Below the pieces are notes generated by a model. The model saw only the letters and a list, made by a program, of their open reading frames with translations, made no database searches and was not told the DNA's origin. Both the position numbers and the translations under genes were made by a program. From assembly GCA_005877205.1 (NCBI GenBank), contig VBPL01000017.1, positions 1 to 35,291 on the forward strand: DNA of 35,291 nucleotides, written 5' to 3'. Below are positions 1 to 7,293 of the stretch, in pieces. How positions within the stretch are numbered: position 1 is the stretch's first letter; each line of letters begins with the position of its first letter. This DNA comes from Nitrososphaerota archaeon (lineage in GTDB: Archaea > Thermoproteota > Nitrososphaeria > Nitrososphaerales > Nitrosopumilaceae).

Positions 1-93
1 ACTTTTGAATAATGCTTGCTTTGCTATGTCCTTACCTGGTTTTGTAGACAGCAGGGCCTCTTTGCTGAAAATAGATTCGTCCTTACTGCTCAC
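1..93 (-). CDS. Truncated N-terminus of an unrecognised gene
   Basis: An open frame enters from the left edge and begins at a GTG at 91-93; 31 codons are visible, starting (V/M)SSKDESIFSKEALL. The piece is polar and lysine-rich with no signal peptide or membrane segment. An AT-rich box (GCATAAATAG on the minus strand, centred near 118) lies about 26 bp upstream of the GTG, the spacing seen at other leaderless starts in this window. I do not recognise the family. The rest of the gene lies outside the window, so both start and identity are inferred. Confidence 0.5.
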   Translation of the reverse strand, partial: MSSKDESIFSKEALLSTKPGKDIAKQALFKS

Positions 94-178
94 ACAATGG
101 CACAACTTTTTTGCTATTTATGCATTAAGCTAAATTTCTAATTACTTAAAATAAATTAGGACGTCTGTCAGAAAATTC

Positions 179-982
179 ATGAAAGTAATAGAGGTGTTAG
201 AAGAAGCTGCAAGAAGAGTTTATGATAATGTAAAGCACCTTCCTGGAACAGAAGAATCAGGTGGAGATTTTGGCAGGGGAGCAGGCGGCGATATATCAAG
301 AAGAATCGATATACTTGCAGAGAAGACCGTATTAGATTACTTAAAAGAGATAAATTTTGAATGTGTTGTACTAGGCGAAGAGTGCGGTCGTGTTGAACTA
401 TCTAAGAAGCCAATTGGGTTTGTTATAATGGATGCTGTTGATGGTTCAACCAATGCAGTCAGGGGGATTCCCTTTTCTTGTTGTTCGCTTGCGTTTGCTA
501 CCGGTAACAGACTTGGTTCAGTTACGGATGCAGTTATCATTGACCTGTATAGTGGAGACCTATACTCTGCATCAAAAGGCAATGGCGCATTCATGAATGG
601 CCATAAAATCCAAGCACGCAAGGAGAAACCCCTATACTTTGTAGTTGGTCTGGACATATCCGGAATTTCACCTGATACACTTCAAAGATTGTCACCAATT
701 ATTACTGCGTCAAATCACATAAGACATTTTGGAGCTGCAGCTCTTGAACTTGCAATATTTGCACGCGGCTTGGTGGACTTGTTTATTGATTTACGCGATA
801 AGCTAAGGATTACAGATATTGCGGCAGGGTACCTTATTGCACAAGAAGGTGGCGGGCTTATCGTTGATAAAAACGGCAAACCGCTTGATTCAGAATTAGG
901 TTATGATAAAAGAATTTCATTCATAGTCGCTGCCAATAAGGAAATTCTCAATGAGACAATGAAGAAGATCGGTATTAACTGA
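179..982 (+). CDS. Inositol monophosphatase / fructose-1,6-bisphosphatase family phosphatase
   Basis: A 267-residue Mg-dependent sugar-phosphate phosphatase of the IMPase/FBPase (SuhB-like) superfamily, probably cytoplasmic. Visible metal-site motifs are GEECG (residues 66-70), DAVDGSTN (85-92, matching the family DxxDGTxN) and ITDIAAG near residue 200 (the usual WDxAAG with the Trp replaced). Length is normal for the family. Archaeal members often act on both inositol-1-phosphate and fructose-1,6-bisphosphate, so the substrate cannot be fixed from sequence. An AT box (ACTTAAAATAAATT) centred near 153 puts the predicted transcript start at the ATG, suggesting a leaderless mRNA. It diverges from the truncated gene at the left edge. 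Confidence 0.9.
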   Translation: MKVIEVLEEAARRVYDNVKHLPGTEESGGDFGRGAGGDISRRIDILAEKTVLDYLKEINFECVVLGEECGRVELSKKPIGFVIMDAVDGSTNAVRGIPFSCCSLAFATGNRLGSVTDAVIIDLYSGDLYSASKGNGAFMNGHKIQARKEKPLYFVVGLDISGISPDTLQRLSPIITASNHIRHFGAAALELAIFARGLVDLFIDLRDKLRITDIAAGYLIAQEGGGLIVDKNGKPLDSELGYDKRISFIVAANKEILNETMKKIGIN

Positions 983-1020
983 TAGATCATTTTGAAATTT
1001 TGCGTTATGAAAAATTATGG

Positions 1021-1128
1021 CGCCCTTGGCGGGATTTGAACTCGCGTCGAGGCCGTGACAGGGCCCCATTCTAGACCGGGTTTTACGAGGATTGGATCTT
1101 AACCACATCCCCACTATACTACAAGGGC
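1021..1128 (-). tRNA. tRNA-Asp (GTC) with an insertion (probable non-canonical intron) before the anticodon
   Basis: The acceptor stem GCCCTTG/CAAGGGC with discriminator G, the anticodon loop CTGTCAC on a GGGCC/GGCCT stem, and the T loop TTCAAAT are all recognisable. GTC is the aspartate anticodon. The gene is 108 nt. About 36 nt lie in excess between the D-arm and the anticodon stem, while the 3' part has normal length. A non-canonical archaeal tRNA intron 5' of the anticodon is the simplest reading. I could not place the bulge-helix-bulge splice sites exactly. The T stem has one A-C mismatch (second pair from the loop). CCA is not encoded. Confidence 0.85.
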
Positions 1129-1225
1129 GTGAAATATTGTGGACGAAAATCTGAGTTTAAAGCTTTCTTTTCATCTAAAAATTTTGTAAAAGACTAAATT
1201 ATACACAACTATGAACCTTCGCTAT

Positions 1226-1299
1226 GGGTTCGTAGCTCAGCCAGGTAGAGTACCGGACTTTTAATCCGGCTGTCCGGGGTCCGAATCCCCGCGAACCCG
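1226..1299 (+). tRNA. tRNA-Lys (TTT)
   Basis: Acceptor stem GGGTTCG/CGAACCC with discriminator G, anticodon stem CCGGA/TCCGG around loop CTTTTAA (anticodon TTT), and T arm CGGGG/CCCCG are all intact. It is 74 nt with no intron and no encoded CCA. An AT-rich box (TAAATTATA, about 1195-1203) lies about 26 bp upstream of the first base, as expected for an archaeal tRNA promoter. Confidence 0.96.
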
Positions 1300-1400
1300 C
1301 TTTCGCTTGAATCGTAATCATATTTTGTGTATTCTGTGGTTTTTTATTCTTAGGTTAGTAACAGTAACCACTTAGTACTTCAAAAATAAAGGGGTTCTAA

Positions 1401-1610
1401 CTAACTTAGGTTCAGTTCTGGGAATTCAGCTTGCTTAACTCCCAAATCACTCTGAAGGGTTCTAATCTTTTTAGCATATTCTGCCATTTTGGCATTGTCG
1501 CTTTGCACTTTGGCAATCTTGTATCCTCGCCAAGCTTTCTTCAATGCCCCCCAGGTCTGTCCCGCAGCGTAGTTAGGGTTGTTCGATTGTGGTTGTACGA
1601 ATTGGTACAT
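1401..1610 (-). CDS. Small orphan protein, 69 aa
   Basis: I do not recognise a characterised family. The protein begins MYQFVQPQSNNPNYAAG and continues as a basic, amphipathic helical segment (GALKKAWRGYKIAK, then alternating K/E/Q), with no Cys, signal peptide or membrane segment. The body resembles a small soluble helical or nucleic-acid-associated protein, but that is only an impression. It is probably real: minus-strand GATAAAAAATT centred near 1634 lies about 25 bp before the ATG, the leaderless spacing used elsewhere here, and composition matches neighbouring genes. It stands alone between tRNA-Lys and a transposase-fragment region. A 74-residue frame on the other strand is treated as a shadow. 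Confidence 0.65.
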   Translation of the reverse strand: MYQFVQPQSNNPNYAAGQTWGALKKAWRGYKIAKVQSDNAKMAEYAKKIRTLQSDLGVKQAEFPELNLS

Positions 1611-1943
1611 GAGAGCAAATTACGAGAATTTTTTATCTGCGGGCATGTGAAGTAAAATCAATATAAAAGTCAAGAATACTACATTAAAATCGTGTTTTTG
1701 GCTTTAGTGGTTTGTAGAAAATTTTGGTTTGGTGCGGGTTTTTCAATTATTTTGGTTCTGTTATCATTAACGGTTGTTCCTTTTGGTTGTTTCATTTTAG
1801 TTGGTCATTCTGACTCCTTTTCACGTTCCCAATGCCATTTTATTGACGGATTGAATGAAATGTTCACATCTATACTCATCTTAGTTCTGGTTTTGCCTTT
1901 TCCCCAAACCAGTTTTCACATGCTGCTGTAAAATATGGATTAA
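1611..1943. other. Intergenic stretch without a supported gene
   Basis: This stretch is AT-rich. Apart from the promoter-like box of the 69-aa gene near 1634, I see no convincing gene. Two short minus-strand frames (1805-1879, 24 codons; 1679-1795, 38 codons rich in K, N, P and Q) and a plus-strand frame at 1692-1931 lack promoters, ribosome binding sites or recognisable content. It continues directly from the stop codon of a transposase fragment, so part of it may be the end of a decayed insertion sequence. No clear terminal inverted repeat was found. Confidence 0.5.
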
Positions 1944-2081
1944 TCATGTTTTATTTTTCATTGCTAGTTCTAGCAAGTCCATCCATTTAGCTTTCTCTTT
2001 TACTATTCCAATCTTCTGAGCAGGAGTTCTATTTTGTAAAGCCATGTGAGGTCTTACAAAGTTGTAATAGATGCTTCTCTC
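1944..2081 (-). pseudogene. C-terminal fragment of a DDE transposase/integrase (IS remnant)
   Basis: Reading the minus strand gives RSIYYNFVRPHMALQNRTPA, about 20 further residues, and then a TGA at 1944-1946. The pattern YYNFxRPHxxLxxxTPA is the hallmark C-terminal end of DDE/rve-type transposases such as IS6/IS240-like and IS3/IS481-like elements. An in-frame TAA at 2082-2084 lies immediately upstream, so only about 45 codons survive and the catalytic core is missing. The fragment lies 14 bp from the argH stop codon. It marks an old insertion that has been truncated. Confidence 0.75.
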
Positions 2082-2095
2082 TTAGAATTTAGTTT

Positions 2096-3565
2096 TCATG
2101 GTCTACCTTTTATCAAAGCTTTGACCTTACTGTTGAGACCTTCAAGTGCTGCTCTGACTTCATTTGTTCGCTTTGTTGTTCCTACCGTATAGGCTCGAAT
2201 TTTTCCCTTCCTGTCTGCAATCATGCGTTGTTGTTCGTGTTTACCTGATGACCCTTGTGACCTTCGACTTTCAAGTGATGACTCGGGAGTAGTAGATTGG
2301 ATAATCTTATGCAAATCTTTTGCACTTATTTCATTGTTAGAAATAACACGATTCACTTCAGAAACCGATAGGTCGGATAACTTCTTCCTTGAGGTTGAAG
2401 CGATTTGTACCAGTTGACCAACAATTCCGTGAGCAACTCTAAATGGAATTCCTTTTCTTACCAAATTTTCTGCTATATCAAGTGAGATTGAATAGCCACT
2501 GTCTATTGCTTGACGTAATTTCTTTTCGTTTACTTTCATTGTCTTGAAAATTGAGTTGATGACCAATAATGAAGATATTATGATTTTAGATGTAGGCCAT
2601 ATTGAGATCTTGATCTGTTGAAGATCCCTATTGTAACCGGATGGAAGCCCTTTCAGATTTGATAGCACTGCTACATGATATCCTATAACCTGAGCAGTCC
2701 TTCCACGAATTAGCTCTAGCACGTCCGGGTTTTTCTTTTGTGGCATAACACTTGATGTTGAAGTAAACTTGTCAGATAATTCAATGAACGAAAATTCCGA
2801 AGAAGACCATATGATTAGATCTTCTGCCAATCGACTAAGGTTTGTCATCAAAATAGCAGCATCCCCTAAATATTCTGCTGCAAAGTCACGAGATGTTGTT
2901 GCATCAATTGAATTTTCGATTAGACCTTTGAATCCGAGCATTTTTGCGGTTACCTGCCTATCTATTGGAATACTTGTACCTCCGACGGCACCTGCTCCCA
3001 ATGGAGACTCGTTTACTCGTCCATATGCAACGTAGAATCTATCAAGATCTCTGAAAAGTGCGTCCGTGTATGCAAGAAGAAAATGTGAAAAAAGTCCCAC
3101 CTGAGCTTGTTGAAGATGAGTATACAATGGCATAACTACACGGTGGTATTTTTCTGCCAATGTTATCAGAGTCCCTATGATTTCATTTAGACAGAAGCAG
3201 ACAGTGTTGATATCATCACGTATTTTCATGCGTATGTCTAGTGTAATCTGATCATTTCTTGATCTGGCGGTATGCATTTTCCCTCCTGCTTCCTTACCGG
3301 CTTTTTTGATTACCAGAGATTCTATTAGCTCATGAATATCTTCTGCATCTGATTTTTTAGAGAGATTTTTCTTTTTCAATTTCTCAAGTGCAGTCAAAAT
3401 TTTTGCTGCTTCCGGTTTAGTGATGATTTTATTTTCTAAAAGCATTAGAGTGTGTGCTTGACTTCCCAAAATGTCATACAAAACGATTTCAAAGTCATCA
3501 GAAATTGATGAAAGAAATTCAAGTGTGCTCTCGTCCAATTTTCCTTTTAATCTTGATCTGTACAT
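2096..3565 (-). CDS. argH: Argininosuccinate lyase
   Basis: Cleaves argininosuccinate to arginine and fumarate, the last step of arginine synthesis; a cytoplasmic homotetramer in the fumarase/aspartase superfamily. Signature motifs are present: HTARSRND in the N-terminal third, the catalytic-loop signature STSSVMPQKKNP near the middle, and an acidic/Ser-rich C-terminal region. The ATG at 3565 (MYRSRLKGKL) is preferred, giving 489 aa. An in-frame start 33 nt further up (3598) would overlap the TATA box at 3586-3594. With the chosen start the box centre lies 25 bp upstream, so the mRNA is probably leaderless. The same box serves the divergent gene at 3616. The 3' end abuts a transposase remnant. 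Confidence 0.95.
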   Translation of the reverse strand: MYRSRLKGKLDESTLEFLSSISDDFEIVLYDILGSQAHTLMLLENKIITKPEAAKILTALEKLKKKNLSKKSDAEDIHELIESLVIKKAGKEAGGKMHTARSRNDQITLDIRMKIRDDINTVCFCLNEIIGTLITLAEKYHRVVMPLYTHLQQAQVGLFSHFLLAYTDALFRDLDRFYVAYGRVNESPLGAGAVGGTSIPIDRQVTAKMLGFKGLIENSIDATTSRDFAAEYLGDAAILMTNLSRLAEDLIIWSSSEFSFIELSDKFTSTSSVMPQKKNPDVLELIRGRTAQVIGYHVAVLSNLKGLPSGYNRDLQQIKISIWPTSKIIISSLLVINSIFKTMKVNEKKLRQAIDSGYSISLDIAENLVRKGIPFRVAHGIVGQLVQIASTSRKKLSDLSVSEVNRVISNNEISAKDLHKIIQSTTPESSLESRRSQGSSGKHEQQRMIADRKGKIRAYTVGTTKRTNEVRAALEGLNSKVKALIKGRP

Positions 3566-3585
3566 AAATTTAGGAATTAGAATGG

Positions 3586-3594
3586 TTATATATA
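3586..3594. promoter_or_regulatory. Bidirectional TATA box shared by argH and the SufT-like gene
   Basis: The sequence TTATATATA contains the self-complementary octamer TATATATA. Its centre (about 3590) is 25 bp from the argH ATG (3565, minus) and 26 bp from the ATG of the plus-strand gene (3616). Archaeal TBP boxes sit about 26 bp before the transcription start. One box can therefore position leaderless transcripts in both directions, and no other good TATA box fits in the 50-bp gap. Confidence 0.7.
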
Positions 3595-3615
3595 GCATAG
3601 ACGCTTTTTTGATTT

Positions 3616-3936
3616 ATGTCACAGGCATCTCAAGAGCTGAGAAAACATATTTTTGATGAGCTCACAAAAATTGTCGATCCTGAAATAGATGTCTCTATAA
3701 TGGAACTAGAACTTATAGACAATATTGATATTAATGGTTCAGAAGTGAAAGTTGATCTTCACTTGACAAGCCCTTTCTGTCCTGCCATATTTGGATTCAA
3801 GATTGCTCAGGACGTTCACGATTATCTGCTCAAAATAGATGGCATCAATGACGTAAATGTGAATGTCTCAAACCACTTTATGGCTGAGGCCATAAACAAC
3901 CAAGTAAATTCAAGTAATAATCCCAAAAAGCCTTAA
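3616..3936 (+). CDS. MIP18/SufT-like (DUF59) iron-sulfur assembly protein
   Basis: A 106-residue protein of the MIP18 (DUF59, PaaD/SufT) family, whose members help mature or load Fe-S proteins in the cytoplasm. The N-terminal segment (ELTKIVDPEIDVSIMEL) matches the family consensus around VxDPEl.vnIvdLGLI. The central LTSPFCP (about residues 54-60) carries the conserved Cys, and the C-terminal IDGINDVNVNV strand is also typical. It is a minimal single-domain version. The start is the ATG 26 bp from the shared TATA box. It converges on sdhB, whose product carries three Fe-S clusters; a functional link is plausible but rests on proximity only. Confidence 0.88.
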   Translation: MSQASQELRKHIFDELTKIVDPEIDVSIMELELIDNIDINGSEVKVDLHLTSPFCPAIFGFKIAQDVHDYLLKIDGINDVNVNVSNHFMAEAINNQVNSSNNPKKP

Positions 3937-3940
3937 GAGT

Positions 3941-4720
3941 TTATTTTCTAAATCCCATCAAGTATCCCCGAAGTAGTTGTATTGCCATTGCTGGGTCAAC
4001 TCCTTTAGGACAAACATGACTGCAAGAGCCAGCGAAGTGACATCTCCAGATTCCGTGTGACTGGTCCACAATTTTCAATCTGTCCTTTTTTCCCTGATCT
4101 CTGTTGTCTGCAACATATCTGTAGGCTTGAGCAAGTCCTTGTGGACCTATAAAAGATTCATCAGTTGCCATGGTAGGACAAGCCGAATTGCAAAGACCAC
4201 ACTTGATGCAATATGAGAATTGTAGAAACTTTTCAAGGTCTTTTGGCGTCTGAACAAATTCTTTAGTTCCAGGCGTTATTTCCGAGTCATCTCGCATGAT
4301 AAATGGTTTCATTTTTTTATGGTCCGAGAAGAGTTGTTTGAAATCTACCGCCAGATCCCTGATTATTGGGAAGTTACTCATGGGTTCCACGGTAACTACC
4401 TTTGAGCCGATCTCAGAAATCTTGGTATAGCAAGCAAGGGCTGGCTTTCCATTAATCTTCATTCCACATGATCCACAAGATGCTTGTCTGCATGAATATC
4501 GGACAGCTATTGAATGATCAAGATTCTGCTTTACATGTAAAATTGCTTCTAAAACCGTAGTCCATTTCTGAACCGGAATTTTAAATTCAGCAAATGTTGG
4601 AAGGGAGTCATTTGATGGGTTGAATCTAGATATCCTTAGAGTTATAGTGTTAGGTTGAGTTGTAGGTGTTGGAGCAGAGGTTGCTTCTTCAGATGCTTTT
4701 GGGATTGCAACTACAGCCAT
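3941..4720 (-). CDS. sdhB: Succinate dehydrogenase iron-sulfur subunit
   Basis: Carries electrons from the flavoprotein to the membrane quinone site of complex II. All three cluster motifs are visible in 259 aa: [2Fe-2S] ligands C77, C82, C85 and C97; [4Fe-4S] CIKCGLCNSACP (C171, C174, C177, C181); and CHFAGSCSHVCPKGVDP (C227, C233, C237), the normal [3Fe-4S] spacing. The first 25 residues form an A/T/P-rich extension (SEEATSAPTPTTQP) absent from bacterial SdhB. It is the last gene of the sdhA-C-D-B operon, starting 2 nt after the sdhD stop. It converges on the MIP18-like gene, with 4 bp between the stops. Confidence 0.95.
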   Translation of the reverse strand: MAVVAIPKASEEATSAPTPTTQPNTITLRISRFNPSNDSLPTFAEFKIPVQKWTTVLEAILHVKQNLDHSIAVRYSCRQASCGSCGMKINGKPALACYTKISEIGSKVVTVEPMSNFPIIRDLAVDFKQLFSDHKKMKPFIMRDDSEITPGTKEFVQTPKDLEKFLQFSYCIKCGLCNSACPTMATDESFIGPQGLAQAYRYVADNRDQGKKDRLKIVDQSHGIWRCHFAGSCSHVCPKGVDPAMAIQLLRGYLMGFRK

Positions 4721-4722
4721 CT

Positions 4723-5067
4723 TTACGACATCCCCATTCCTGCCATCAGTATAGTTCTTGAGCCATAAGCAACTAATGCTACCGTAGCTGCAATAGAACC
4801 ATAATTGATTGCTCTTTCGTAAGCAACACCTTGCTTTAGCTCTAAGAGAATTACTCGTAAGCCATTGAAGCCATGTACAGATAATAAGATCAGGACAACT
4901 TCAAGCATCAAAGCATAAGGCAGGAAATGATAATTTGCAATAACATTTTGGTACGATAATGAATCTGAGAATTTCTGTGTCATTCTAAATAGTATATGAA
5001 CCGCTACTAGCGCTACTGCTGCAAGCGCAGTTCCATAGTGTATTTTCATGATAATGCTTTCTCTCAT
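4723..5067 (-). CDS. sdhD: Succinate dehydrogenase membrane anchor subunit D
   Basis: A small anchor of complex II with three hydrophobic segments (about residues 9-26, 47-66 and 88-106 from the chosen start). HGFNGLRVIL in the second segment is the classic haem-ligand/quinone-site motif. The ATG at 5067 (MRESIIMKIH) is chosen over a GTG 12 nt upstream. GGTGAT, an excellent archaeal Shine-Dalgarno sequence, overlaps the end of sdhC directly in front of it (GGTGATTAAAATG). Start and stop of the two genes are almost contiguous, so translation is probably coupled. The C/D labels follow operon order and motif similarity and could be swapped. Confidence 0.88.
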   Translation of the reverse strand: MRESIIMKIHYGTALAAVALVAVHILFRMTQKFSDSLSYQNVIANYHFLPYALMLEVVLILLSVHGFNGLRVILLELKQGVAYERAINYGSIAATVALVAYGSRTILMAGMGMS

Positions 5068-5068
5068 T

Positions 5069-5503
5069 TTAATCACCAAATAGTACAGCTGCGCCGTACA
5101 TCATAGCTAATGCTGCAAGCGCTATTGAAACCCAAATGCACAGTCTTTGTTTATAGTTAAGTGAGGCTGCTTTGTATGGATATTCAGGTTCTCCTGGTTT
5201 GCCAACACCAATTCCCCCATGACCTAACATCACTCGGATTCCATTTGCGGTGTGATAGACACACATTCCTATTACTATAGTAAGTATGATGTGGCCTTGA
5301 GGAGTTTGTGTAAGTTCTAACATCTTCTCCCATGCTACTTTTCCATTTACTATCGAGCTTGTCTCGTATATGTGACCTATTAGGTATGCAAGTAATCCAA
5401 GCCCAGTTAGTCTTTGTAACCAATACGCAACTCGTTCTATTCCATACCGAGTAGGGTTTGCCATCCCTCTGATACCTTCGCGGTTGGATAGTCTTTCGGC
5501 CAC
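5069..5503 (-). CDS. sdhC: Succinate dehydrogenase cytochrome b subunit C
   Basis: The 144-residue haem-binding anchor of complex II has three hydrophobic helices. Family motifs are RLTGLGLLAYLIGH (quinone-site and first-helix signature) and YHTANGIRVML (the conserved HxxNGxR haem-ligand motif). The GTG start overlaps the sdhA stop (TAGTG). It is favoured over an internal ATG at 5464 because GAGAGG lies about 8 nt upstream of the GTG at the end of sdhA. The loop between helices 2 and 3 is Gly-rich (GHGGIGVGKPGEP). The gene is co-transcribed with sdhA, sdhD and sdhB. Confidence 0.92.
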   Translation of the reverse strand: MAERLSNREGIRGMANPTRYGIERVAYWLQRLTGLGLLAYLIGHIYETSSIVNGKVAWEKMLELTQTPQGHIILTIVIGMCVYHTANGIRVMLGHGGIGVGKPGEPEYPYKAASLNYKQRLCIWVSIALAALAMMYGAAVLFGD

Positions 5504-7215
5504 TAGTATTTCCTCTCCACCGGCTTGTATTTAGTAATAGTGACTGGATGGGTTTTCAGAATAGGTTCTTTGGTATCGTAATACACTAGAGTGTGGTGTA
5601 AAAAGTTCTTGTCATCCCTATCAGGATAATCAGTTCTTGCATGAGCACCTCTAGATTCCTTTCTTGCTATAGCTCCAACAAGAATAACTTCTGCGACGCG
5701 AAACATCGAATCAAGCTCCATAACATTGGTAAAATTGGTGTTATACTCCTTAGCTTTATCGTCTACATGTCTCCATGATTTTTGTCGTAATTCTCTGACT
5801 TTCTTTAGTCCTTCAACTAGATCTCTTTCATTTCTAAAAACGTATGCCTTTTCATTCATTATCTCGGTTAACTCTTGACGTGCTTCGTATGGATTTACAT
5901 TACCACTTCCTCTGAATATTCCATCAAAGATTCTTTTTTCGTCTGCAGCTACCAGATGTAGTGGAAAAGGTGTGGGTGATTTACCATCCAAGACGTACTT
6001 GGCTGCCAACTCTCCAGTAATTTTACCCCAAACAAGGCATTCGGCTGTAGAATTTGCACCCAATCTATTTGCTCCATGGACACTGTTACAAGCGACTTCT
6101 CCTGCTGCCCATACACCTTGAATTTCGGTTGCGCCGTCAATGTTTGTGTGAATTCCTCCCATCATGTAATGACAGACTGGTCTGACATCAATGGGTTCAT
6201 TAGTCGGGTCAACTCCTGAAAATTTCAAGGAGATTTCTCTAATGGCAGGGAGTTTTCTTATGATCAACTCTTTACCCAGATGTCTTAGATCCAGCTTCAG
6301 GCAATCTACACCTGTCTCATGTTTGAAGCCTCGTCCTTCGTTAATTTCGGTCATCATAGCACGAGATACGACGTCTCTTGAGGCAAGCTCAAGTTTACTT
6401 GGTGCGTATCGCTTCATGAACCGTTCACCGTCCTTGTTTAGGAGATAACCACCTTCTCCCCTAGCACCTTCTGTAATTAATATGCCTGATGGCAATATGC
6501 CTGTTGGATGGAATTGAACAAATTCCATATCTTTCAGTGCCATGCCAGCCCTGAAAGCCATGTCTAAACCGTCTGGAGTCGAAGCTAATGCGTATGTCGA
6601 GAAACTGTAAAGTCGTCCAGCTCCTCCGGTGGCTATGATTAGAGCTTTTGCCTTGAACGTGTAAAAGTTACCGCTTGAAAGTTCGATTGCTGTTATACCA
6701 CAGAATCTCTGTCCGTCATGAATAATCGATGAGACAAACCATTCGTTGTAGAACTCGATATTATCAAACTTTTGACAAGTATCGTACAGAGTCTGCATTT
6801 CATAAAATCCCACTTTGTCTTGTGCATAAGTTGCTCTTGGAAAGCTATAACCTCCAAAGTTTCTTTGACCAATTCTTCCGTCTTCTCTTCTTGACCAAGG
6901 CATTCCCCAATGTTCAAGTTGATAAACTTCGGAAGGCATTTCATAGACAAGTCTTTCAATTACATCTTGATCTCCGAGGAAATCACTTCCTTTTACGGTG
7001 TCATAAACATGGGACTCTATAGCATCACCGTCTTCAGGATAAAGTACGGCAGCTGTTCCCCCCTCAGCAGAAACTGAATGTGATCGCATTACTTGGAGTT
7101 TTGAGATCACTCCAATTTTGATCTGCGAGCTTGTTTTAGCAGCTTGAATTGCGGCTCTCAGACCTGCAAGACCAGATCCCACGATCAGGAGATCAAGTTC
7201 TATGCTGTTGACCAT
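5503..7215 (-). CDS. sdhA: Succinate dehydrogenase flavoprotein subunit
   Basis: Oxidises succinate to fumarate using covalently bound FAD on the cytoplasmic face of the membrane. The 570 aa begin with the dinucleotide fold (LLIVGSGLAGLRAAI). RSHSVSAEGG follows, in which H46 matches the covalent FAD attachment site. FHPTGIL, TEGARGEGGYLLN, HYMMGG and GVHGANRLGANS mark the active site and the FAD C-terminal half. In Nitrososphaeria the enzyme serves both respiration and the 3-hydroxypropionate/4-hydroxybutyrate carbon cycle. This first gene of the operon has a TATA-like box (CATATTTATG, centred near 7246), implying a leader of only a few nucleotides. Confidence 0.97.
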   Translation of the reverse strand: MVNSIELDLLIVGSGLAGLRAAIQAAKTSSQIKIGVISKLQVMRSHSVSAEGGTAAVLYPEDGDAIESHVYDTVKGSDFLGDQDVIERLVYEMPSEVYQLEHWGMPWSRREDGRIGQRNFGGYSFPRATYAQDKVGFYEMQTLYDTCQKFDNIEFYNEWFVSSIIHDGQRFCGITAIELSSGNFYTFKAKALIIATGGAGRLYSFSTYALASTPDGLDMAFRAGMALKDMEFVQFHPTGILPSGILITEGARGEGGYLLNKDGERFMKRYAPSKLELASRDVVSRAMMTEINEGRGFKHETGVDCLKLDLRHLGKELIIRKLPAIREISLKFSGVDPTNEPIDVRPVCHYMMGGIHTNIDGATEIQGVWAAGEVACNSVHGANRLGANSTAECLVWGKITGELAAKYVLDGKSPTPFPLHLVAADEKRIFDGIFRGSGNVNPYEARQELTEIMNEKAYVFRNERDLVEGLKKVRELRQKSWRHVDDKAKEYNTNFTNVMELDSMFRVAEVILVGAIARKESRGAHARTDYPDRDDKNFLHHTLVYYDTKEPILKTHPVTITKYKPVERKY

Positions 7216-7283
7216 GATTCGACATCTTCCTTTTCACACTTCATAAATATGTCTTGTGAAGGACTCAAACTATATCAGAATGA

Positions 7284-7293
7284 TTAATATATA
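7284..7293 (+). promoter_or_regulatory. TATA box of the PadR-family regulator
   Basis: TTAATATATA, centred near 7288, lies about 26 bp upstream of the GTG/ATG pair at 7312/7315. This predicts a leaderless transcript starting within the operator that follows. Confidence 0.6.

Noticed and set aside
1679-1879. Two short minus-strand frames (24 and 38 codons) in tandem
   Set aside because: No promoter box at the usual spacing, no ribosome binding site and no recognisable protein; low-complexity composition.
1692-1931. 79-codon hydrophobic plus-strand frame
   Set aside because: Looks membrane-like only because it is antisense to A/C-rich DNA; no start signal, and it lies beside decayed transposon sequence.
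3566-3598. Longer N-terminus for argH
   Set aside because: The extra codons overlap the TATA box; the internal ATG gives the normal family N-terminus and leaderless spacing.
5184-5423. 79-codon minus-strand frame inside sdhC
   Set aside because: A frame shadow of the well-supported sdhC gene in the same strand.
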